Below are positions 23,822-28,628 of a stretch of DNA of 28,628 nucleotides, one piece after another (within the stretch, counting starts at the first letter, position 1; the number at the start of each line of letters is the position of its first letter). A program made the position numbers and the translations under genes. Under the pieces are notes generated by a model. The model did not search any database, had not been told where the DNA came from, and was given only the letters and a program-made list of their open reading frames with translations. The stretch lies in the IMG/VR virus record IMGVR_UViG_3300010042_000018, positions 1-28,628 of that record; one strand, given 5' to 3'. Origin of the DNA: a virus.

Positions 23822-24080
23822 TTCGGGCCTCCTCTACGGCTACTGCCGCCAAGTCTTGGATTTCGTAGTGGTCAATCCGGCGGGCTTCCTTGCTCACCAG
23901 GGCCTTGACCCGCCTCTCCGTCCACCGTCTCTGGCGCTCCGCAAGCACCTCTTTCGGCAGCCGCTTCTCGTGCGATTTGAGCGCGTCGAACACGTCGCCA
24001 ATCACACCAGCCACGTTCCGGCCCGTGCGAACTGGAAAGGCTTCAAGGATCAAATCGCGGGCAACATTGGCGTCAGTCAT
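23640..24080 (-). CDS. helical protein of unknown function
   Basis: About 146 aa from ATG 24080, preceded by AGGGGC (an ATG at 24155 and TTG at 24170 are upstream alternatives). The first 100 residues are helical and charged (LILEAFPVRTGRNVAGVIGDVFDALKSHEKRLPKEVLAERQRRWTERRVKALVSKEARRID). The last 40 residues (APERMGWGSGRQDLSG...) look like an overlap reading of the smaller gene at 23612-23821. Function unknown. Confidence 0.6.
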   Translation of the reverse strand: MTDANVARDLILEAFPVRTGRNVAGVIGDVFDALKSHEKRLPKEVLAERQRRWTERRVKALVSKEARRIDHYEIQDLAAVAVEEARIERARNRAREERLAALIAAVSPRDHREAPERMGWGSGRQDLSGSRGTDADHENDQSRDWG

Positions 24081-24522
24081 GATGCCCCTGCCCTCGTCTG
24101 AAGTTTCCGCGTCCTTGGATGAGTTTTCCACGACCTTGTCCTGACTTGCTGGCATTTGTTGAACCAGCAAGTGAACAGCGCTTGGAAAGGGACAGACGAT
24201 TATGGAAACGACGCAGAGCCAGAGCTTGATCGAGTTGCTCGTGCGTCAAGGTATCGAGGCCGGGCGCACTGGACATGCGCGAGGCCACGCAATTGGTGAT
24301 GGCGGGCACGCTGGCAAAAGCGCGCCGCGCCACCAACCGGCAAGGGAGGGAGGAACAACCCTGCCGATCTTGGTATGGACGAACATGACGTTGACGAAGC
24401 GGACGAAGCCCATGGGCCGCGTCTGCTTGGTAAGCGCCACGTGACGACCGTGCACAAAGGCTGGCCTTGGCTAAAGCCGCCAGGGGCACGACCGGCATGG
24501 ATGCGGGAAATTCGCGTCCCAT
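24073..24522 (-). CDS. uncertain reading frame over a poorly coding stretch
   Basis: Up to 149 aa. The ATG at 24522 overlaps the stop of the 42-aa membrane protein (TGATG), which argues for translation, and the part near the end (LDTLTHEQLDQALALRRFHN) looks like a real helix. The middle is Arg/Cys/Ser-rich and shadow-like, and an alternative minus frame (24246-24455) and a plus-strand frame (24202-24444, with AAAGGGA upstream) also read through. About 350 bases here therefore have no certain gene. Confidence 0.3.
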   Translation of the reverse strand: MGREFPASMPVVPLAALAKASLCARSSRGAYQADAAHGLRPLRQRHVRPYQDRQGCSSLPCRLVARRAFASVPAITNCVASRMSSAPGLDTLTHEQLDQALALRRFHNRLSLSKRCSLAGSTNASKSGQGRGKLIQGRGNFRRGQGHHD

Positions 24523-24650
24523 CACGGCAACCAAAGCCCAATGACCACGGCGCTACCGGCAACAAGGATAAGCCATGCAAAGGCGCGGAGAGTTGCAGCG
24601 GTTGAAGCTGGTGGCAGCGTGGTCGGCGTGTGAGTGCGAGGTGAGGTCAT
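24522..24650 (-). CDS. 42-aa membrane micro-protein
   Basis: Translated from the minus strand: a polar Thr/Pro/Ser start (MTSPRTHTPTTLPPASTAAT) followed by a single membrane helix ending LILVAGSAVVIGLWLP. The ATG at 24650 overlaps the stop of the upstream gene (ATGA), giving strong coupling evidence. Unknown function; the second micro membrane protein of this operon. Confidence 0.55.
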   Translation of the reverse strand: MTSPRTHTPTTLPPASTAATLRAFAWLILVAGSAVVIGLWLP

Positions 24651-24964
24651 GCCGCCAACTCCCCTGTGACGGGGTCGTGTGCAGGTGCACGCGTAGCAAG
24701 CCCCATGCCAGTTATCTCTGTCAGGATTTCATCTTCGAGATCGTCAAGCTCTATGACCGCATCCCGGTCGATCCGGAGCTTGCGGCGCTTGGTGATGGCC
24801 GAACGCGTGGCGGTCAGGTGCGCTTTGGCGCGATCCTTGTTCATTTCGCCTTCGAGCTGCAGCTTGTATTCTTTGATCAGCGCAGACTTGGCGGCGTTGA
24901 GTTCGGCAATCTGGTCGTCCAGATCGTCTATGGCGTTGGCGAATTGCTTCCGGGTGAAGGTCAT
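24647..24964 (-). CDS. coiled-coil protein, possibly nucleic-acid binding
   Basis: A 105-aa protein from ATG 24964 (TGATG overlap with the upstream gene; a GTG at 24967 is possible). Residues 1-70 are a long charged helix (KQFANAIDDLDDQIAELNAAKSALIKEYKLQLEGEMNKDRAKAHLTATRSAITKRRKLRID) with Lys/Arg-rich ends. It recalls GapR-like coiled-coil proteins of alphaproteobacteria and their phages, but I could not confirm membership. Ends in a short Ala-Pro tail. Confidence 0.6.
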   Translation of the reverse strand: MTFTRKQFANAIDDLDDQIAELNAAKSALIKEYKLQLEGEMNKDRAKAHLTATRSAITKRRKLRIDRDAVIELDDLEDEILTEITGMGLATRAPAHDPVTGELAA

Positions 24965-25215
24965 CACGCTCTCGCTGTTTTTGTTGAGGGCGTGGCCTTG
25001 CAGCCCACAGCAGCGTCAAACGTCCGCCGGCATGCCCGCGCCTGCTCAATGGTCCCGATCCACGCATGATCGCGATTGTCTGTCAGGAACCCGCCGGAGA
25101 AGTGCAGGTACTGGCGCCCTGCCCGAAGGTGGACCTTGCCTGCATGGACCGAGAGAGATTGCCCAACGTCAGTGCCGCGAATACCGGGGCGGTGCTTTGT
25201 GTTGGAGATGGTCAC
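24964..25215 (-). CDS. small protein of unknown function
   Basis: An 83-aa protein from a GTG at 25215 that overlaps the preceding stop (GTGA). Contains several His and aromatic residues (VHLRAGRQYLHFSGGFLTDNRDHAWIG) in a beta-like middle. Tightly coupled both sides. No family recognised. Confidence 0.55.
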   Translation of the reverse strand: MTISNTKHRPGIRGTDVGQSLSVHAGKVHLRAGRQYLHFSGGFLTDNRDHAWIGTIEQARACRRTFDAAVGCKATPSTKTARA

Positions 25216-25478
25216 AGGAACGGCTCCACGTTTATAGAGGCGCGGATTTGCTGAGCGGCGGTAGACTGCCCATTCACAAATTCACTGTCGGAAGCGGGCG
25301 CGTCGAAAACGTCGCAAAGGCTGGCGCATCGCTGGCGCTCGATTGTCACGAGCGCGCAGACGAACAGCAGAAGGCCCTCATATTGCCGGGCGTCCTTCAC
25401 CGAAATTTTGAGTTGTGGGATGGCCTCATTAAACGCCAGCCCGCTGGAAATCAGAACGTCGTCTGGGATGTCGCTCAT
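25212..25478 (-). CDS. small protein of unknown function
   Basis: An 88-aa acidic protein with one hydrophobic helix (YEGLLLFVCALVTIERQRCASLCDVF) and four-base overlaps at both ends. Directly follows the Cro-like gene, so it is among the first early genes made. Three Cys cluster in the middle. Function unknown. Confidence 0.6.
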   Translation of the reverse strand: MSDIPDDVLISSGLAFNEAIPQLKISVKDARQYEGLLLFVCALVTIERQRCASLCDVFDAPASDSEFVNGQSTAAQQIRASINVEPFL

Positions 25479-25675
25479 GCGGCCACCCGCGCGGGCTTCC
25501 GCTTCAGGAAGTCAGCGACCTTCTTATACGTCTTGATCTGGATCGAACTGCCGTCGCGCAGTCGCTGGACGAACTTGCCATCGTTCACTGCCCGCAGGCC
25601 GAACGTGGTCTCTTCAATCCCATGACGAGCGCAGTAGGTTTCGATCTGCTTGATGAGTGCGGCGATTTCAATCAT
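25475..25675 (-). CDS. Cro-like helix-turn-helix regulator
   Basis: A 66-aa protein from ATG 25675. The segment IETYCARHGIEETTFGLRAVNDGKFVQRLRDGSSIQIKTYKKVADFL fits a short lambda-repressor-type helix-turn-helix seen in many alphaproteobacterial small regulators. It starts at the edge of the operator cluster and diverges from the CI-like gene. The frame is open upstream, but that would cross the operators and the repressor start. First gene of the leftward early operon; role as Cro is inferred from position and fold. Confidence 0.75.
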   Translation of the reverse strand: MIEIAALIKQIETYCARHGIEETTFGLRAVNDGKFVQRLRDGSSIQIKTYKKVADFLKRKPARVAA

Positions 25676-25687
25676 GCCACTACTCTG

Positions 25688-25744
25688 ATGGGCTTCTGCC
25701 CATTTGTCAATGGGCAAGAACCCAAGTGCAATGGGCGGCCCATT
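25688..25744. promoter_or_regulatory. operator cluster between cro-like and repressor genes
   Basis: Three palindromes of the same half-site: ATGGGC-ttct-GCCCAT (25688-25703), GCCCATT-tgtc-AATGGGC (25698-25715, sharing a half with the first) and AATGGGC-g-GCCCATT (25730-25744). They overlap both divergent promoters. Very likely the binding sites of the repressor and Cro-like protein. Confidence 0.8.
25704..25732 (+). promoter_or_regulatory. promoter for the repressor gene
   Basis: TTGTCA (25704-25709), 17-base spacer, TGCAAT (25727-25732), about 28 bases before the ATG at 25761. Both boxes lie in or next to the operators, so the repressor can control itself. A leftward TTGACA (25710 to 25705, minus strand) points toward the cro-like gene; its -10 is weak. 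Confidence 0.55.
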
Positions 25745-25760
25745 TTGAAATGCTTGCGCC

Positions 25761-26423
25761 ATGGCCAGTGAAGAAATCGAGCGCGTGCGCAAGCTTGTCG
25801 AGAGCAACAACCTTCAGATGAAGGCGGTGTCCCTAGCTGCCGATTTGAACGAGACGTTTGTTCGCGACATGCTAAAGCGCGGGCGTGAGCCCTCTGCTGA
25901 AAACCTGAAGCGAGTGCTGGACGCCATCGCGCGGCTCACGGGGCGTGTAGCCCTCAATGCCGAGCCCGCGGTGCGGCCGGCGGATGTCGAGATGGTCAAC
26001 CCGAACGTCATGGCCCGCGACGTGGACGTGCTGGGCGCCGCGGCAGGTTCAGAGGTTGGGCGCGGCTCGTTTCACTTCTCTCTTGACCCGATCGACCGTG
26101 CCTATCGTCCGCCAGGCTTGTTAGGCGTCAAAGGCGTCTACGCCCTGTATGTGGAAAACGACTCTATGTGGCCGATGTTCGCGCCGGGGCAATTGGTCTT
26201 CGTCAGTCGCACCCGGTCCCCTGCCCCCGGCGATGCCGTAGTTATCCAGTTTCCAGGGGAAGTCGAGGGCGACGAGAGCGGCTTTATCAAGCTGCTGCAG
26301 CGCCGGACAGCGGAATGGATCGAGTGTAAGCAGTTCAACCCCGAAGGCCCGGTCAAGTACCGAAACTCGAAAGGCCTGATCCTGCATCGGGTCTATACGA
26401 ACAATGAGCTGTTCGGAATCTAG
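25761..26423 (+). CDS. CI/LexA-type phage repressor with S24 peptidase domain
   Basis: A 220-aa protein. Residues 1-60 are a helix-turn-helix domain (MKAVSLAADLNETFVRDMLKRGREPSAENLKRVLDAIARL). A hinge carries an Ala95-Gly96 self-cleavage site (LGAAAGSEVG). The C-terminal S24 peptidase has VENDSMWPMFAPGQ with nucleophile Ser135 and GFIKLLQRR with Lys177. RecA-stimulated self-cleavage should induce the prophage. Its ATG has no strong ribosome site, suggesting low expression. The stop overlaps that of the opposite gene in a shared CTAG. Confidence 0.93.
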   Translation: MASEEIERVRKLVESNNLQMKAVSLAADLNETFVRDMLKRGREPSAENLKRVLDAIARLTGRVALNAEPAVRPADVEMVNPNVMARDVDVLGAAAGSEVGRGSFHFSLDPIDRAYRPPGLLGVKGVYALYVENDSMWPMFAPGQLVFVSRTRSPAPGDAVVIQFPGEVEGDESGFIKLLQRRTAEWIECKQFNPEGPVKYRNSKGLILHRVYTNNELFGI

Positions 26424-26704
26424 TGCATCGTCGCGGGTCTGAACGCCTCTAGCGCCGCCCTGATCTGGTCTATCACCGTGTAGTCTGTACTCGCGAAGTT
26501 GGCGTGATCGTCGCCGCCGACAGTGCCCACGACAGGCACGACGACAAAACCCATTCCCTCGCATTCTTGGCTCACCAGGCTGAACCGGTACTGCGGAAAC
26601 GACGTGGCAAGGTAGCTGCGGAGCTGGGCACGGATCACCACGAGAAAATCGTGCACCTCCGGCCCGCTCATTATCACAAACTCCGTAACCATCACGCGCA
26701 CCAT
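26420..26704 (-). CDS. conserved phage protein of unknown function
   Basis: A 94-aa protein convergent with the repressor. An AGGCAAC lies before the ATG. Hydrophobic strands (VTEFVIM, GMGFVVVPVVGTVGG) alternate with a helix (HDFLVVIRAQLRSYLA) and a C-terminal helix (TVIDQIRAALEAF). It lies alone on the minus strand between the repressor and the right operator, so it may be made in the lysogen. Function unknown. Confidence 0.6.
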   Translation of the reverse strand: MVRVMVTEFVIMSGPEVHDFLVVIRAQLRSYLATSFPQYRFSLVSQECEGMGFVVVPVVGTVGGDDHANFASTDYTVIDQIRAALEAFRPATMH

Positions 26705-26775
26705 GTTGCCTGTTTGTTCCCCTATTGATTCCAGAGAACGAAGCCGGAGTCGAGTCGGTCGTTAAGATTTGCCCT

Positions 26776-26824
26776 GCCCATTTAATTGGGTTATTGCCCA
26801 TTGACACGATGGGCAGTTGCCCAT
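26776..26824. promoter_or_regulatory. second operator cluster, right operon
   Basis: The same half-site as at 25688-25744: GCCCAT-tgacacg-ATGGGC (26796-26814), ATGGGC-agtt-GCCCAT (26809-26824), and an imperfect copy GCCCATtTAATTGGG (26776-26790). The second has the same arms and spacer length as the first site of the switch region. Confidence 0.75.
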
Positions 26825-26830
26825 TACATT
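26801..26830 (+). promoter_or_regulatory. rightward early promoter under operator control
   Basis: Consensus TTGACA (26801-26806), 18-base spacer and TACATT (26825-26830), ahead of the ATG at 26857. The operators cover the whole spacer, so bound repressor should block it. Confidence 0.6.
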
Positions 26831-26856
26831 GATCCCAACAACCGGGGGGTCACCCG

Positions 26857-27195
26857 ATGGCAAGCCGCACCTTCAGCCAGAACAGTCGCGTCACAGCGTC
26901 CGGCTCGATTGACATGCTCGGAGACGAGTTTCCGAGCCTCACCATGGGCAAGGAGCGCCCGGCCATTACTGAGGCCGATATCGTCGCCTACTGCACTCAG
27001 GGCCCGAACCTGCCCCGTCCGACTGTGACCGCATGGGAGGGCGCCGACATCGACGCGTTCTGGTTCGACAAAGGAACGTGGCGTCATTGCCAGACCGGCA
27101 AGGCGTGGGAAGGGCACCCGGTCAACCTCCTGGAAGCCGCCCGACGCGCTGAACACATCGCCATGGCCAACAACTTCATGTCCGAGGTGGCGTGA
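26857..27195 (+). CDS. early right-operon protein of unknown function
   Basis: A 112-aa protein, first gene behind the rightward promoter. GGGGGG lies about 11 bases upstream of the ATG. Sequence is mixed helical, with FWFDKGTWRHCQTGKAWEGHPVNLL in the C-terminal half. No family recognised. Followed by a TGATG-coupled gene. Confidence 0.65.
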   Translation: MASRTFSQNSRVTASGSIDMLGDEFPSLTMGKERPAITEADIVAYCTQGPNLPRPTVTAWEGADIDAFWFDKGTWRHCQTGKAWEGHPVNLLEAARRAEHIAMANNFMSEVA

Positions 27196-27377
27196 TGGAT
27201 ATCATAATCCTCTCCGTCACCATCGTTCCCAGCCGCAAGTTCGGCTGCGCCTATGTCGTCACCATGTCGGATAGCTCGACCTATTCGACCCCGGTCTGGT
27301 CTCGGCAGTTCATCCCGTTCCTGTCCACCCCCTCTATCGCAGAGAGCAATGCTCCTGCTGGGGAGGTCGCAGCATGA
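27195..27377 (+). CDS. small protein of unknown function
   Basis: A 60-aa protein (ATG 27195 overlaps the preceding stop as TGATG; a GTG three bases earlier is possible). Beta-rich start (DIIILSVTIVPSRKFGCAYVVTMSD), then Ser/Pro-rich. Overlaps the methyltransferase start by four bases (ATGA). Confidence 0.6.
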   Translation: MDIIILSVTIVPSRKFGCAYVVTMSDSSTYSTPVWSRQFIPFLSTPSIAESNAPAGEVAA

Positions 27378-28108
27378 GTGTCGCGTGGATCGCTTTGGGC
27401 GACTGTCTTCATGAAATGCAGCACCTCGCTCCGCAAAGCGTCGACCTGGTGCTGGTGGATCTGCCGTATGGCTCTACACAGAACGCATGGGACGCTGTTA
27501 TCCCCTTCGCACCGATGTGGGAACAGGTCTGGCGCGTCTGTCGCGGCCCGGCTGTGTTCACCGCCATGCAACCGTTCTCGTCGGCACTTGTGACCAGCCA
27601 ACTGCAGTGCTTCCGCCACGAGTGGGTGTGGGAGAAGAACAAGGCCACGGGCCACCTCAATGCCAAGAAGGCGCCCATGCGGGCCCACGAGGTTGCACTG
27701 GCATTCTCTCGCGGCCCCTGTGTCTACAACCCCCAGATGACCGAAGGACATCGGCCGGGCAACTACGCCATGCGCCGAACCTACACGCCGAACTATGGTG
27801 CGCAGACGCCGACCGAGTACGGCGGGTCGACAAAGCGATACCCGCGATCCGTCCAGCAGTTTGCGGTCGTTAACAATGACAGCCCCGACCGCCATCACTC
27901 CACGCAGAAGCCCGTCGAATGGATGGAATATCTCATCCGGACCTACAGCAGTCCCGGCGACCTCGTTTTGGATTTCGCCATGGGTTCCGGAACCACAGGC
28001 GTGGCTGCACTAAAAGCCGGGCGCCGGTTCGCTGGCATCGAGAAAGAACCTGAGTTCTTCGAGATCGCCCGCCGACGCTTGGATGATGCCGGTCGGGTGG
28101 CGGCATGA
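27374..28108 (+). CDS. site-specific DNA methyltransferase (adenine N6 or cytosine N4), beta class
   Basis: A 244-aa protein. Motif IV LVLVDLPYG (29-33; DLPY in place of DPPY, a variant I know from phage enzymes) precedes a WEQVWRVCRGPAVFTAMQPF segment, then WVWEKNKATGHLNAKK, a recognition region, and motif I LVLDFAMGSGTTGVAALKAGRRFAGIEK at the C-terminal end, the order of beta-class enzymes. Probably modifies phage DNA against restriction or at the origin. Target not predictable. Confidence 0.9.
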   Translation: MSVAWIALGDCLHEMQHLAPQSVDLVLVDLPYGSTQNAWDAVIPFAPMWEQVWRVCRGPAVFTAMQPFSSALVTSQLQCFRHEWVWEKNKATGHLNAKKAPMRAHEVALAFSRGPCVYNPQMTEGHRPGNYAMRRTYTPNYGAQTPTEYGGSTKRYPRSVQQFAVVNNDSPDRHHSTQKPVEWMEYLIRTYSSPGDLVLDFAMGSGTTGVAALKAGRRFAGIEKEPEFFEIARRRLDDAGRVAA

Positions 28109-28269
28109 TGAGCAGCCCCTCATCACCCCTGCCCGTCACTCCCCACGACATTGCGCAGCTTGCCGAAACGCGCCGTCGCGATCCCGAGCTTGCTCTGAAA
28201 CTGGCAGCCCAGTCCGCAGATCAATACGCGGCTCCACCGGCTCCAAAGAACATGCAGAGAGGAAAATAG
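28105..28269 (+). CDS. 54-aa protein of unknown function
   Basis: Translated start MMSSPSSPLPVTPHDIAQLA, then a charged helix (ETRRRDPELALKLAAQSADQ) and a basic tail, stop TAG. The ATG at 28105 overlaps the methyltransferase stop (ATGA), so it is coupled. Easily missed because of its size. Function unknown. Confidence 0.6.
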   Translation: MMSSPSSPLPVTPHDIAQLAETRRRDPELALKLAAQSADQYAAPPAPKNMQRGK

Positions 28270-28271
28270 AG

Positions 28272-28532
28272 ATGGCCGAAGAACTGCTTCTCAAGTGGGG
28301 AACGCTCAAGGGCTGGAGGCTTGAGAGCGAGGCCAGCAAGGCGGCAATGCAGCGGTATATCGACGGCGGCGATGTGTCGATGGGTGCGATGCAGCAGAGT
28401 GATACCGATGCTCAAAAGCAGGCTATTTACGACCTGATCGACGCGGTTGACGGGCCAATCCAAAACGACTGGTCAGGCGAGATGATGACCAAGGATCAGG
28501 CCAAGCAATACGTCCGGGAGTACCGGCGTTGA
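28272..28532 (+). CDS. 86-aa protein of unknown function
   Basis: From ATG 28272 with AGAGGA about ten bases upstream. An acidic helical protein (EELLLKWGTLKGWRLESEASKAAMQRYIDGGD) with a C-terminal KDQAKQYVREYRR helix. It resembles phage early proteins of unknown role. The in-frame sequence before this ATG belongs to the previous gene's region read in another frame. Confidence 0.65.
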   Translation: MAEELLLKWGTLKGWRLESEASKAAMQRYIDGGDVSMGAMQQSDTDAQKQAIYDLIDAVDGPIQNDWSGEMMTKDQAKQYVREYRR

Positions 28533-28628
28533 TCCCCCTCACCACAATAGAACAACTCACTGAAGCCGCCATGATCCTTCTTACGCTGGTGGTGGTGTTG
28601 GCTGTGAGTTTCACCTTTGGCGACCTCA
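28529..28628 (+). CDS. partial small membrane protein, cut by the window end
   Basis: A TTG at 28529 overlaps the preceding stop (TTGA). It reads MIPLTTIEQLTEAAMILLTL then VVVLAVSFTFGDL, a short polar start and a membrane helix, still open at the window end. A later ATG at 28571 is possible. It could be a signal-anchor or holin-like protein, which cannot be judged from this part. Confidence 0.45.
   Translation, partial: MIPLTTIEQLTEAAMILLTLVVVLAVSFTFGDL

Noticed and set aside
24202-24444. Plus-strand frame with AAAGGGA upstream.
   Set aside because: Composition (Gly/His/Arg-rich middle) looks non-coding and it opposes the early operon; left as uncertain.
1-28628. CRISPR arrays, insertion sequences, integrase, lysis genes, rRNA.
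   Set aside because: None seen by reading both strands; the partial membrane protein at the right end cannot be called a holin.

Overview
The window is about 28.6 kb of a temperate siphovirus or integrated prophage. The host is most likely an alphaproteobacterium, probably Rhizobiales-like. The GC content is high. The tail genes have the order and families seen in rhodobacterial gene-transfer agents: DUF3168, tail tube, two-part tail assembly chaperone, tape measure, two hub proteins, NlpC-like protein, then J-like protein. The head module is HK97-like: P27 small terminase, large terminase, portal, U35 protease, major capsid and gp6-type connector. Host placement is inference from gene style only.

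Region by region. Positions 78-16592 on the minus strand are the late structural operon, read right to left: terminase, portal, protease, capsid, connectors, tail tube, chaperones, tape measure, tail tip and possible fibre proteins. Two plus-strand genes sit against this operon: a small exported protein inside the tail genes (7237-7533) and a small helical protein beside the terminase (16739-16957). Positions 16961-18740 hold an HNH nuclease, a small protein, a tRNA-like gene with an abnormal anticodon arm, a small membrane protein and a NusG/RfaH-like factor. Positions 18768-25675 (minus) are the early operon: a DEDDh-type exonuclease, a replication-initiation-like protein, a protein with a DnaA domain IV, a C5 cytosine methyltransferase and many very short translationally coupled genes. 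Two tiny membrane proteins (36 and 42 aa) are included.

The genetic switch is at 25475-26830. A Cro-like gene (minus) and a LexA/CI-type self-cleaving repressor (plus) diverge across 85 bp packed with ATGGGC/GCCCAT palindromes. The same palindromes recur at 26776-26824, over a good plus-strand promoter that heads a rightward operon: three small genes, a beta-class DNA methyltransferase and more small proteins, running off the right end. One repressor therefore probably silences both arms, as in the lambda OL/OR layout.

How it fits together (inference). When the repressor is cleaved, the leftward operon makes replication proteins and finally the NusG-like factor. That gene lies just before the terminase and structural genes on the same strand, so it may carry polymerase into the late genes. 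The two methyltransferases have no restriction partner here and probably modify phage DNA. No endolysin, holin, integrase or attachment site was found, so the element extends beyond at least one end.
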